This document shows positions 10,269 through 18,716 of a stretch of DNA of 64,000 nt, piece by piece. Under the pieces are notes generated by a model. That model saw only the letters and a list, made by a program, of their open reading frames with translations, was not told where the DNA came from and searched no databases. Origin of the DNA: JAKAVN01 sp963796565 (GTDB lineage: Bacteria; Desulfobacterota; Binatia; Binatales; Binataceae); contig CAWCMA010000001.1 in the NCBI GenBank assembly GCA_963796565.1, forward strand, positions 748,864-812,863, read 5' to 3'. Each line of letters begins with the position of its first letter. The first letter of the stretch is position 1. The position numbers were made by a program, and so were the translations under genes.

Positions 10269-11135
10269 GTGGACACGCTTAAAGATCTCTTGCAACAGGC
10301 GGAACGTGACCGAGTCGCCCTTGGCCATTTTAATTTCTCGGATATGGTGGCATTCAATGCGATTGCGGCAAGCGCCCGCGCCCTAAACCTGCCGGTGATG
10401 GTTGGCGTATCTGAAGGGGAGCGCGCATTCCTCGGCGTCCGGCAAGCCGCTGCGTTGGTTAGAAGCGTGAGAGAAGAGTACGGTCAGCCGATTTTCATAA
10501 ACGCAGACCACACTCATTCGATGGTGAAGGCGGTAGAAGCAGCCAAGGCAGGGTTCGACGAAATCATTTTCGATGGTTCCGGGCTTCCTTTCGAGGAGAA
10601 TATCGCCCAAACAAAAATGGTGGTCGAGACAATCAAATCGTTAAATCCGTCCATTCTGGTCGAAGGAGAGATCGGATGGATCGGCGCTTCATCGGAGATT
10701 CTTCAAAAAGCCCCTGAGGGAGTGGGCGTTCTCACAACTCCCGAGGAAGCAAGGCAGTTCATCGATGCGACCCGAGTGGATGTGCTGGCGCCGGCCGTCG
10801 GCAATATGCATGGGCTGCTGGAGAGTATGGTTCGGGGCGAAACCGAAAAGCATTTGAATGTTCCAAGAATCGCGGACATTAAGGCAGCGACCGGCATCTT
10901 CATGACTCTGCATGGGGGTTCCGGCACCCGCGATCAGGATTTTCAGCAAGCGATTAAGGCAGGTATGACAATCGTCCACGTCAATACTGAATTGCGTCTC
11001 GCCTGGCGCCAAGGCCTCCAGAGCGCTTTGCAAGGTCATCCCGGAGAAGTGGCGCCGTATAAACTCCTGCCGGAAGTGGTTGGAGCGGTGAGCGAGGTTG
11101 TACAAAAGCGCTTGCGCCTGTTCAATTTTCGATAA
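10269..11135 (+). CDS. Class II fructose-bisphosphate/tagatose-type aldolase
   Basis: A 288-residue zinc-dependent aldolase of the FbaA/GatY/KbaY superfamily, which cleaves or forms ketose bisphosphates in the cytoplasm. The N-terminus has VALGHFNFSDM. The zinc-binding segment is FINADHTHSM near residue 80, followed by IIFDGSG, LVEGEIGWIG with an acidic residue, and the phosphate-binding TLHGGSGTRD near residue 217; HVNTELRLAW follows. The start is GTG at 10269 with a weak AGG upstream; no ATG fits the family N-terminus. It follows the alcohol dehydrogenase after 86 bases in the same direction and could share its message. The precise sugar cannot be decided; the family also includes methyltransferase-linked and inositol-pathway members. 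Confidence 0.87.
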   Translation: MDTLKDLLQQAERDRVALGHFNFSDMVAFNAIAASARALNLPVMVGVSEGERAFLGVRQAAALVRSVREEYGQPIFINADHTHSMVKAVEAAKAGFDEIIFDGSGLPFEENIAQTKMVVETIKSLNPSILVEGEIGWIGASSEILQKAPEGVGVLTTPEEARQFIDATRVDVLAPAVGNMHGLLESMVRGETEKHLNVPRIADIKAATGIFMTLHGGSGTRDQDFQQAIKAGMTIVHVNTELRLAWRQGLQSALQGHPGEVAPYKLLPEVVGAVSEVVQKRLRLFNFR

Positions 11136-11173
11136 GGATTACCGCAGATGGGTTGTGCTAAAGGAGGTTCGAC

Positions 11174-11345
11174 ATGCCGACAATCAAGACCAGGGATAAC
11201 AGTGATATTTATTGCAAGGACTGGGGCAAAGGACCAGTCGCAACGTTTTCGCACGGATAGCCGCTCTACGCCGACGCTTGGGATCCGCAAATGCTCTTTG
11301 CGGTGCAGCATGGATACCGCTGCATCGCACATGATCGCCGCGGCC
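11174..11345 (+). pseudogene. Alpha/beta-hydrolase (chloroperoxidase-like), 5' remnant with nonsense codon
   Basis: A near-perfect ribosome site AAAGGAGG precedes an ATG opening MPTIKTRDNSDIYCKDWGKG, then VATFSHG, a TAG, PLYADAWDPQMLF and HGYRCIAHDRRGQ. This is the first 55 residues of non-haem chloroperoxidase/arylesterase-type hydrolases, in which the oxyanion motif HGWP is universal: TGG (Trp) has become TAG. After 11345 the similarity stops, and the rest (to about 11570) is not recognisable. Both the stop and the 3' loss show it is dead. Confidence 0.7.
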
Positions 11346-11629
11346 AGCCGGAACAGATCGTCAGTCTGCTGAGACAGATCTAAGTGGCGGTGGCCTTCCC
11401 GCAAAAGAAGGATTTTACGGGCAGATCACTGACCAGCCCTCAACTGGAGATCAAAACGGGAATTCCGCTCAACTCGCTGGATCCGTGGTTAACTCTGGTG
11501 GGCTCGGCTGCGATTAGTCATACTGAGCGTACGTACTACAAGGGTAAGAAAATCCCGTCATCGGGATGACACCGCCGACAGCATCGCACTTGATCGTTCG
11601 CGGCCGCGAACGAAAGGAATGCGGGGCCA

Positions 11630-13126
11630 ATGCCTGATGGAAAGTCAGCGGACCATGCCAGCGAGTCTCTCGCCGAGACGGCGGCACCTCTAACGGCGCC
11701 GAAAGGCGAGGCGCCAATTGCCCAACCCTCAACAGCGAAGCCGGCCGAAAAGCGCCCACGGTGGATGTGGATCGCTGGCGGGATGCTCGGTGTGCTGATC
11801 TTGATCGAAGGCATCCCCAGAATCATCACCGCGTTTAAGACCGTGTCCACCGACGACGCGTACGTGAACGGGCACGTGACCTTTGTCGCGGCGCGCGTAC
11901 CCGGCCAGGTCGTGCGCGTGCTGGTGGACGACAACAACAGGGTGCGCAAGGGCGAGCTAGTCGTACAACTCGACAAAAAACCATACCAGGTAAAAGTCGA
12001 TATTGCACAAGCGGGGCTGGCAGTTGCCCAGGCAGATCTCGTGCAGACACAGGCCAAGGTTCGAGGCTTGGAGGGGTTGGCGCGCAGCGAATGGTTCGAA
12101 CTGGCACAAGCTGTTGAGGGCCTCAACAACCAAGTTGCCGACCTGCACGCCAGCGTAGCCGCGTTGCAGGCCGCGAACGCCAGGCTCACAAGGGCCCAAG
12201 CTGACTATGGGCGGGAAAAGCAGCTTTACGAAAAGCAGGTTATATCGCGGCAAGAGTTCGATACGTACCAGGAAGCCTTTTCGGTGGCCCAGGCTCAGTC
12301 GGAAAAGGCGCAGCAGGACGTCTACCGGATTCGCGCTACGCTTGGTCTATTGGAAAAACCTGCACGCGGCGGTGACCTCAGCGATGTTCCTCCGGCTCTG
12401 GATAAAACTTATTCCAAGGTCAAGGAGGCCCAAACCCGGCTCATGCAGACAGCGGCCCAACTCGGGTCCTTTCATTCATTCGAAGAGTCGCCCGACCAGA
12501 TGCTCGCGGAGTTTTATCGGCGCGATCCGTCCGGCAATATCGATGCGATCTTCGAACAGCTTCTCAAGGACGCCCCGGACGTCAAGCAAGCAGAGGCCAA
12601 AGTGAGCTCGGCCCAAGCCGATCTCGAGCAAGCCAAGCTGAACCTTTCCTATTGCGATGTCGTTGCTGAGATCAACGGCGTCGTCACACGTCGGAACGTA
12701 AACCCCGGCGACCAAGTACTCGCTGGACAACAACTGATGGCGCTTCGGTCTTTAACCGATATTTGGGTCGACGCCAACTTCAAGGAGACACAGCTGGCGA
12801 AACTGCGTATCGGGCAGCCGGTGGACCTGGAGGCCGACATGTACGGGAGCCGCTGGCATTTTCGGGGCCGGATCTCTGGCTTCACGATGGGGACCGGATC
12901 GACGCTGGCGCTGCTACCGCCAGAAAATGCGACAGGCAACTTTGTCAAGGTCGTACAGCGCGTGCCGGTACGGATCGATTTGATCAACTACAATCCCGAA
13001 GTCAGTCCGCTGTTCATTGGTTTGTCGGTCACTCCTTACGTGTACGTATATGAGAAACCTACTGGTCCGAACGCAGGCAAGATGCTCCAAACCTTAATGC
13101 CAGCGACGGCCCCGTCTCGGCGCTAG
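11630..13126 (+). CDS. HlyD/EmrA-family membrane fusion protein
   Basis: A 498-residue periplasmic adaptor that links an inner-membrane exporter to an outer-membrane channel. A cytoplasmic, Pro/Ala-rich N-terminus is followed by one membrane helix (WMWIAGGMLGVLILIEGI, residues about 45-65). Then comes the EmrA hallmark STDDAYVNGHVTFVAARVPG with a biotinyl-lipoyl half domain. A long coiled-coil hairpin (residues about 130-330, many Gln/Ala/Lys heptads) is next, then the second lipoyl half (DVVAEINGVVTRRNVNPGDQ) and the beta-barrel (TDIWVDANFKETQL). It overlaps no gene and is followed after 7 bases by its MFS partner, so they form one operon for drug or solvent efflux. Confidence 0.88.
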   Translation: MPDGKSADHASESLAETAAPLTAPKGEAPIAQPSTAKPAEKRPRWMWIAGGMLGVLILIEGIPRIITAFKTVSTDDAYVNGHVTFVAARVPGQVVRVLVDDNNRVRKGELVVQLDKKPYQVKVDIAQAGLAVAQADLVQTQAKVRGLEGLARSEWFELAQAVEGLNNQVADLHASVAALQAANARLTRAQADYGREKQLYEKQVISRQEFDTYQEAFSVAQAQSEKAQQDVYRIRATLGLLEKPARGGDLSDVPPALDKTYSKVKEAQTRLMQTAAQLGSFHSFEESPDQMLAEFYRRDPSGNIDAIFEQLLKDAPDVKQAEAKVSSAQADLEQAKLNLSYCDVVAEINGVVTRRNVNPGDQVLAGQQLMALRSLTDIWVDANFKETQLAKLRIGQPVDLEADMYGSRWHFRGRISGFTMGTGSTLALLPPENATGNFVKVVQRVPVRIDLINYNPEVSPLFIGLSVTPYVYVYEKPTGPNAGKMLQTLMPATAPSRR

Positions 13127-13133
13127 GACCTCA

Positions 13134-14744
13134 ATGAGTGCCGCAACGCTCCAGGCGGTGCCGCTCACCAGGCGATCGGCCAGTCCGTGGCTAATCGCGG
13201 TGGCGGTGGTGATTCCGACCTTCATGGAGGTCCTGGATACGACCGTCGCCAATGTCGCTCTGCGTTACATCGCCGGCGGCCTGTCGGCTGCCAACGTAGA
13301 CAGCGAATGGGTAATCACCAGCTATCTTGCGGCGAACGCTATCATCCTTCCCATGTCCGGATGGCTCGCGACACGGCTCGGCAGGCGGAATTATTTTCTG
13401 GCTTCGATCGCCACCTTTACTTTCGCGTCAGCGATGTGCGGGATGGCTGGTAGCCTCGGCTTTATAATTGCGTCGCGCACGCTGCAGGGCGTTGCGGGCG
13501 GAGGATTGCAGCCCTGTAGTCAGGCGGTGCTGCTCGATGCTTTCCCGCAGGAGAAACAAGGACAGGCGATGACGGTCTTTGGGATGGCGGCGCTCCTTGC
13601 GCCGGTTGTCGGACCGACGCTCGGGGGCTTTATCACCGACAATTACGGTTGGCGCTGGATCTTCTATCTCAACGTGCCGATAGGCATTCTGGCTTTTTTC
13701 ATGTGCCACGCCCTGGTCACAGATCCGGAATACCTGCAGGCCGAGCGTGCCAGGAACCGAGATCTCAGGAAGCCCTTCGATACGCTAGGCCTGTGTCTGC
13801 TAGCCGTGACCATGGTCTGCTGGGAGGTGATGCTGAGCAAGGGGCAGCAGTGGGATTGGCTCGGCGATTCGTTCTTTCGGGTGCAGACGCTGTTGATCTT
13901 ATTCGTGCTGGGGCTGAGCAGCTTGATTTATCACGAGTTGCGGCTCCGCTATCCACTCATCGCGCTTAAGACCTTGGCCGACCGGAACTTCGCCACCTGC
14001 TGCGTCATCATCTTCTGCGCTTACGGCGTTCTCTACGCGAACACCATAAGTATTCCAGCCCTACTGCAGTCACTCTTTGGCTACAACGCTACGACCTCCG
14101 GGTTGATTCTATCACCATCGGGAATCTTCGCGATTATCATGCTCGTTGTCGTCGGCGCCGCGCTGGCTCGCGGGGTCGATGCCCGCTACCTGATGGCGGG
14201 CGGGCTCATCACGATGTCTCTGGGGAACTACTGGATGGCGCGCCTCAATTTGGATATCAGCCCGTGGCAAGTGGTCTGGCCGAGGGTAGTGGTGATCGCG
14301 GGGCTGTCGATGCTGTTCGCCCCTCTTAACGTGGCGGCGTTTATCTATTTGCCGAAGGAGATCCGCGGCGCTGCGGTGGGATTGCTCGCTCTGCTGCGCA
14401 ACGAAGGCGGCAGCGTAGGGACCTCTGTCGCCCAAATCATCCAGGAACGGCGCGAGCAGTTTCATATCCAGCGGCTCAATCAAAGCCTCGATACGCTGAA
14501 TCCTTCGGTCAACACTCTATTGCAACGGGGCCAAGTCTTTTTCCTGCAAAACAACGGCGACGTTACTTTATCGCATAAGATGGCGTTGGGTGTTCTTGAC
14601 CAATCGCGAGCACAGCAGGCGTCGTCATTGGCCTACTTTGACGTCTTTTTCGTTTTGGCGGTGGTCAGTTTGGCGTTGGTATTTGTCGTTCTGCCTATGC
14701 GTCGTTCGGTCGCCGAGAAGGGAGCCCATATTGGCGCGGAATAG
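13134..14744 (+). CDS. EmrB/QacA-family MFS exporter (DHA2, 14 TM)
   Basis: A 536-residue proton-driven multidrug exporter. The DHA2 motif PTFMEVLDTTVANVAL is near residue 30, WVITSYLAANAIILPMSGWL near 60, the motif-A loop ATRLGRRNYF near 82, and the antiporter motif C GWRWIFYLNVPIGILAF near 180. Fourteen hydrophobic segments can be counted, the last before VLPMRRSVAEKG. It begins seven bases after the HlyD-like gene, the normal emrA-emrB layout. An outer-membrane TolC partner is not in the window. The substrate cannot be told from sequence. Confidence 0.9.
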   Translation: MSAATLQAVPLTRRSASPWLIAVAVVIPTFMEVLDTTVANVALRYIAGGLSAANVDSEWVITSYLAANAIILPMSGWLATRLGRRNYFLASIATFTFASAMCGMAGSLGFIIASRTLQGVAGGGLQPCSQAVLLDAFPQEKQGQAMTVFGMAALLAPVVGPTLGGFITDNYGWRWIFYLNVPIGILAFFMCHALVTDPEYLQAERARNRDLRKPFDTLGLCLLAVTMVCWEVMLSKGQQWDWLGDSFFRVQTLLILFVLGLSSLIYHELRLRYPLIALKTLADRNFATCCVIIFCAYGVLYANTISIPALLQSLFGYNATTSGLILSPSGIFAIIMLVVVGAALARGVDARYLMAGGLITMSLGNYWMARLNLDISPWQVVWPRVVVIAGLSMLFAPLNVAAFIYLPKEIRGAAVGLLALLRNEGGSVGTSVAQIIQERREQFHIQRLNQSLDTLNPSVNTLLQRGQVFFLQNNGDVTLSHKMALGVLDQSRAQQASSLAYFDVFFVLAVVSLALVFVVLPMRRSVAEKGAHIGAE

Positions 14745-14928
14745 CGTATTTAATTTAAAGTAGAGGGCGCTGCATTCTTCCTCCGCAGGGTGATGTGCAA
14801 GGAAGGTCTTAACTGAAGCAGTCGGATCACTCCGCAGTCCAAAAGGTTTTGCATTATGCTTGCGGGTTGTCCTCGCTTGCATTCGAACCCATTCAAGGCC
14901 TCCAGTCATCGACAAGGGAGGGGAAACC

Positions 14929-15657
14929 ATGAAGGTCGTCGTCATCGGCGGCAGTGGCCTGATCGGCTCGAAAACCGTCGCCATTCTGCGCCAGGGCGGC
15001 TACGAAGTCGTCGTCGCTTCGCCCAAGACCGGCGTCAACAGCATCACCGGCGAGGGGCTCAAAGGGGCCATGGCCGACGCGCCGGTGGTGGTCGACCTCG
15101 CCAATTCGCCCTCATTTGAAGACAAGGCGGCGCTGGAATTCTTCGAGACCTCCGGCCGCAACCTTCTGGCGGCCGAGGCCGCAGCGGGCGTCCCGCACCA
15201 TGTAGCGCTATCCATCGTTGGAACCGACCGGATGCCGGACTGTGGCTATTTCCGCGCCAAGGTCGCCCAAGAGAAACTGATCGAGACCTCCGGTATCCCC
15301 TACACCATCATCCGCTCGACCCAGTTCCTGGAATTCCTCGGCGGCATCGCCGCTTCAAGTGCGGATGGAAACATGGTCAGGCTTTCGCCCGGCCTGTTCC
15401 AGCCCATCGCGGCGGACGACGTTGCTGCCATCGTTGCCGATGTGGCGCTCGGGGCGCCGCGAAACGGCATCGTCGAGATCGCCGGCCCGGAACGGGCACC
15501 CTTCAACGAAATCGTCGCGCGCTATCTGAAGGCGATCGGCGACCCGCGTCAGGTCGTGAGCGACCCCGAGGCCCGATACTTCGGCGGCCGGGTCGGGGAG
15601 CGCTCGCTGGTGCCGTTGGACGAAGCGCGCCTCGGCCGCTTCGGTCTCGACGAATGA
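14929..15657 (+). CDS. NAD(P)-binding NmrA-like/atypical SDR protein
   Basis: A 242-residue Rossmann-fold protein. The nucleotide loop GGSGLIGSKTVAIL is at residues 8-21 and TIIRSTQFLEFLGG near 125. These are features of the NmrA/ergot-alkaloid-reductase-like atypical short-chain dehydrogenases, which bind NAD(P) and often act as redox sensors or small reductases. The catalytic Tyr-Lys pair of classical SDRs is not evident (CGYFRAKVAQEK is the nearest). The ATG at 14929 follows GGGAGGGGAAACC. Upstream in-frame codons lack a start of comparable quality. It stands alone between the efflux operon and the rhodanese remnant. Confidence 0.8.
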   Translation: MKVVVIGGSGLIGSKTVAILRQGGYEVVVASPKTGVNSITGEGLKGAMADAPVVVDLANSPSFEDKAALEFFETSGRNLLAAEAAAGVPHHVALSIVGTDRMPDCGYFRAKVAQEKLIETSGIPYTIIRSTQFLEFLGGIAASSADGNMVRLSPGLFQPIAADDVAAIVADVALGAPRNGIVEIAGPERAPFNEIVARYLKAIGDPRQVVSDPEARYFGGRVGERSLVPLDEARLGRFGLDE

Positions 15658-15716
15658 CTCCGCCGCTCACCGTCAAGACCTTGATCCCGCATCCACCAAC
15701 CGAAGGATAGGGTACC

Positions 15717-16062
15717 ATGAAAGGACGCTCGGACATCTCGCGAGGCGAACTACGCAATGGTCTGCGCGACGGGACGCTCACCGTCGTCGACGTATTGCCG
15801 GAAGAATCGTATGCGACGGACCACATTCCGGGCGCAATCAATCTGCCATTTGAAAACCTGGCGGACCGCGCGCGCGACCTGCTTCCAGACTCCCTCGCCC
15901 AGATTGTTGTCTATTGCGCGAAATTCAGCACGGAGCAGCCTGCGGCGCGCGACGCGTCGCTGCTTGGACCGCAACTGGTCGCCGCTCCGGATGGCAGCGT
16001 GGGAAGGGGACCGGCGCGGGTTCTGCTCGATCGTAAGGGCAAAGATCTCGTCCTCGGATTGA
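15717..16062 (+). pseudogene. Rhodanese-like domain, frameshifted C-terminus
   Basis: The first 75 residues (MKGRSDISRGELRNGLRDG, VVDVLPEESYATDHIPGAIN, IVVYCAKFSTEQPA) are a single rhodanese domain with catalytic Cys in the VYCAKFS loop, a sulfur-transfer fold. Thereafter the expected GG-x-x-AWEGAGF end appears in another frame (LRMAAWEGDRRGF), so a base change lies near 15955-15965. The rest merges with the following channel remnant. It may once have been an ArsR-linked rhodanese, but no HTH is present here. Likely inactive. Confidence 0.6.
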
Positions 16063-16829
16063 CCGATCGGTTGTCGACTTTCTAGCTTTTCCTGCTCTGG
16101 ATCGGAACGGTCGCTCTATGCGGTTTCGGCTACTGGCTCGGCGCGTTGTTCGGCGAGCACTGATTGTTGGAGAGCGGCTCTCCGGTGGGAGCGGGCGTAG
16201 GTGGACTGGTCACCTCGCTTTACTTCAGTTTCGTCACGGCGACTTCGGCAGGTTACGGCGACATCCTGTCGGTTGGGTTTGCACGGGCGCTCGCGATCAT
16301 CGAAGCGGTGGCGGCGCTGCTTATTTTCGGCGCCGTGGTCGCCAAGTTCGTTTCGCACCGGCAGGATGAATTGGTCCGCGAGATCCATCGCATCACGTTC
16401 GACGAGCGGCTCGATCGGGTTCAGAGCAATTTGCATCTCGTTATCTCGGAGCTGCTGGCGATCAATTTGCTATGCGAAGCGCGCGCGATGCCGCTGCAGC
16501 GAATCGCGACACGGCTGGACAGCGCCGTTTTGCTCTTTGCTGGCGAATTACGGACCACGCACGATTTGTTTTATCAACCAAGGCTCACGGTGGAAGAGGG
16601 CGTACTGGGGTCGATTCTCGCGAATTTGTCCTCGGCTCTGGACGTGTTGGCCGAGCTTCTGACCTGCCTGCCGCAGGAGTTTGCGCGCTCGCAGCCAATC
16701 GAGCTCGCGCTGGGGAATCTCACCCGGCTCGCGCACGACATTTGCGGGAGTTGCGTACCGCACGCCTACACCCCCAGGATCACCTTCTGGATGGATCGTA
16801 TCCGGAATACATCGGGCAGAATTCACTAG
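16020..16829 (+). pseudogene. Two-TM potassium-channel-like protein with two stop codons
   Basis: One frame runs DRKGKDLVLGLTDRLSTF, TAG, LFLLWIGTVALCGFGYWLGA, LFGEH, TGA, LLESGSPVGAGVGGLVTSLY, then SFVTATSAGYGDILSVGFAR and ALAIIEAVAALLIFGAVVAK before a long soluble tail of about 150 residues. TATSAGYGD is the pore selectivity filter of Ion_trans_2 channels, flanked by two hydrophobic helices. The two stops fall in and just after the first helix, so no full product is possible; an internal start could give only the pore half. No start codon is evident at the 5' end. Point substitutions (for example TGG to TAG) explain both stops. Confidence 0.65.
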
Positions 16830-17779
16830 GCGACGAAACCCCGGTGCCGATAAGTCTGTTCTTTATATCTGGAATCAACAAATGCCTTCGGGGGGGGACA
16901 AGAGCTCCAGGGCCGCTCGCACGTCCTACTGAGCGCCATCAAGCGATCAGTGGCGGTATACGGTCAGGGTACAATTTTGGGCACAGCGGCCACAAAATTC
17001 GGCACGGTGATTCCGTCGGAATCTGAATCGTTGCGGAGCCTTCTGGGGCGTCGGTCTCGCTTGATTTCTTTCCTGGAGCCGTGGCCAGGCTTCGACAGTT
17101 GGCACTTTTTCAGATTCGGGCGCGCCGTTCTGCTGGTGTGGCTCCCACCATGATCGCTGTGGTCCGCGCAGGATAGCACGGCTAGGGTACTGCCTTCGCG
17201 GACAAGCGCTGATCGAATACGCGCGCACTGGCGCCCACCTCGCAGCGATTGTCGGCCTTCATTCCGGACGTCCGTCGTTGCGCGTGGAGTTCACCGCATT
17301 ACATAAGCGCAACGAGATGATCTGGAAATCTCCGGTTTCAGGTTTTGGATGTTTCCTGCCGGCCGCGCTCTGATGCAGACGCGCTCCGAAGAAGGTCTTT
17401 AATAATGAACTCAAAACACGTAAATCTTTGCCCAATCGAGCAATTGAGGAAGGGGTCCGGCGTCGAATTTGACTGAAAAGCCAAGTAAATCAAGCCCTTT
17501 TGGTGGAGGCGGGGGGAATTGAAAATCCGGACCACAAAGGACCAGGTAAGAAACAGTAGATATTTCGCGCCTTTTTTCCGAGCGAACGTTCCGCAGAATA
17601 CCGGGATTTACCGATTTTTGTCCCTCAGGGACAGTAGGCTTGGTATTGAACTTTTGGTGTTTCGCCTTCAAGTCGAACCCGGACTATGGCTGTCTCGCAA
17701 AGCAACGCAAATACCAACTCGGAAAAGCCAAGCAAGCCTTATCTCATGGATGCGTCCCCAGCCGTTCGAAAAGCCCATC
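16830..17779. other. Gene-free stretch upstream of the arsenic operon
   Basis: About 950 bases without a supportable gene. Frames on both strands are short, mutually overlapping and without ribosome sites. The base composition falls towards A+T near 17400-17600. The only recognisable item is the tRNA-like 3' fragment at 17501-17523. Confidence 0.5.
17501..17523 (-). other. tRNA/tmRNA 3'-end fragment, possible attachment-site relic
   Basis: Read on the minus strand, the 23 bases begin with a T-loop-like TTCAATTC, continue with a C-rich T-stem half and an acceptor-strand half, and end in CCA. This is the form of a tRNA or tmRNA 3' end with encoded CCA. The rest of such a gene is not recognisable next to it. 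A bare 3' end is what site-specific integration into a tRNA gene leaves at one junction. Confidence 0.35.
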
Positions 17780-17827
17780 TTGACGAACGTCGAGATGCGG
17801 ATTATATTTCGAAATAACTGGAAATAT
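17780..17827 (+). promoter_or_regulatory. ars promoter with overlapping ArsR-type operator
   Basis: TTGACG (17780-17785), a 17-base spacer and TATATT (17803-17808) form a strong sigma70-like promoter. The inverted repeat ATATTTC (17804-17810) / GAAATAT (17821-17827) overlaps the -10 element and reaches into the arsR start codon, a natural place for autorepression by ArsR. Confidence 0.7.
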
Positions 17828-18209
17828 GAAAAAGTCTCAGATAATCGAGAGTCTGGGTGGGTTGGCGCAGGAGAGCAGGCTCGACATCTTCCGACTGCTG
17901 GTGCAACGGGGCTCTGAAGGGCTCGCGGCTGGTGTAATCGGAGAGCGCCTGGAGTTGCCATTGCCGACCCTGTCCTTCCACCTCGCCCAACTCAAGCACG
18001 CGGGTTTGGTCAATGCGCGGCGCGAGAGCCGCTCGATCATCTACACCGCGAACTACAAGACGATGAATGATTTGGTCGCGTACCTGACGGAGAGCTGCTG
18101 TGGAGGGGGCACGGAACTGTGTGTTTCCGTCCCCTGCACGGCGGGCAGTACATCAGAACGCGTGCAGCAAGAAGCTGTCGCCCGAGGGCGAAGCAGGAGG
18201 GCATCGTGA
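17826..18209 (+). CDS. arsR: ArsR-family arsenic-responsive repressor
   Basis: A 127-residue winged-helix repressor (MKKSQIIESLGGLAQESRLD, then LSFHLAQLKHAGLVNARRES in the recognition helix, then IIYTANYKTM in the wing). The C-terminal segment TESCCGGGTELCVSVPC has a vicinal Cys pair plus two more Cys, a probable As(III) site. This is unlike the classical E. coli ArsR site in the recognition helix and like the Acidithiobacillus-type C-terminal site. It is first in the ars operon and should bind the palindrome over its own promoter, releasing on As(III) binding. The stop overlaps the next start (TGATG). The start at 17826 leaves almost no leader. Confidence 0.9.
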   Translation: MKKSQIIESLGGLAQESRLDIFRLLVQRGSEGLAAGVIGERLELPLPTLSFHLAQLKHAGLVNARRESRSIIYTANYKTMNDLVAYLTESCCGGGTELCVSVPCTAGSTSERVQQEAVARGRSRRAS

Positions 18210-18691
18210 TGAAACGGTTCCACGTTCATGTTCATGTCGGCGATCTCGACGCGTCGGTTCGATTTTATTCGACGCTGTTCGGCGAGCAGCCAACGGTAAT
18301 CAAGCCCGATTACGCGAAGTGGATGCTCGAAAATCCGCGAGTCAACTTCGCGATCAGCTCCGGAGCGGTAACTCCGCGAATCGACCATCTGGGGTTCCAG
18401 GTTCAATCGGACGAGGATCTGGGCACCATCACGGAGCGTCTAGATGCGGCCGGGCAGGCGGTGGTCAAGCAGGAGAATGCCGCTTGCTGCTATGCCCGCG
18501 GCAACAAGGGTTGGGTTCACGACCCCAGCGGCATTTCGTGGGAAACCTTCCACACTTTCGGCGAACACACCGTGTACGGCAACGATGTGGCTCCTCGCAT
18601 GGAAAGGTCTGATTCTTCGGCATCTGAATCGTGCTGTGCGCCTGCCGCCACGTCGGACGGCGCCTGTTGCGGGACATCAAAAGCCGTGTAG
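18209..18691 (+). CDS. arsI: ArsI/CadI-family C-As lyase (VOC dioxygenase)
   Basis: A 160-residue vicinal-oxygen-chelate enzyme; ArsI members cleave the carbon-arsenic bond of methylarsenite with Fe(II) and O2. Candidate metal ligands are an N-terminal His in KRFHVHVHVGDL, H60 in RIDHLGFQV and E112 in SWETFHTFGE. The vicinal pair C93-C94 in ENAACCYARGNKGW matches the As-binding cysteines of ArsI. The Cys-rich tail (ESCCAPAATSDGACCG) is an additional thiol module. The start overlaps the arsR stop by one base, so translation is coupled. CadI homologues look alike, so the exact substrate is inferred from the operon. Confidence 0.87.
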   Translation: MKRFHVHVHVGDLDASVRFYSTLFGEQPTVIKPDYAKWMLENPRVNFAISSGAVTPRIDHLGFQVQSDEDLGTITERLDAAGQAVVKQENAACCYARGNKGWVHDPSGISWETFHTFGEHTVYGNDVAPRMERSDSSASESCCAPAATSDGACCGTSKAV

Positions 18692-18716
18692 TACCGGACA
18701 CAACAAGAGAGAGCTG

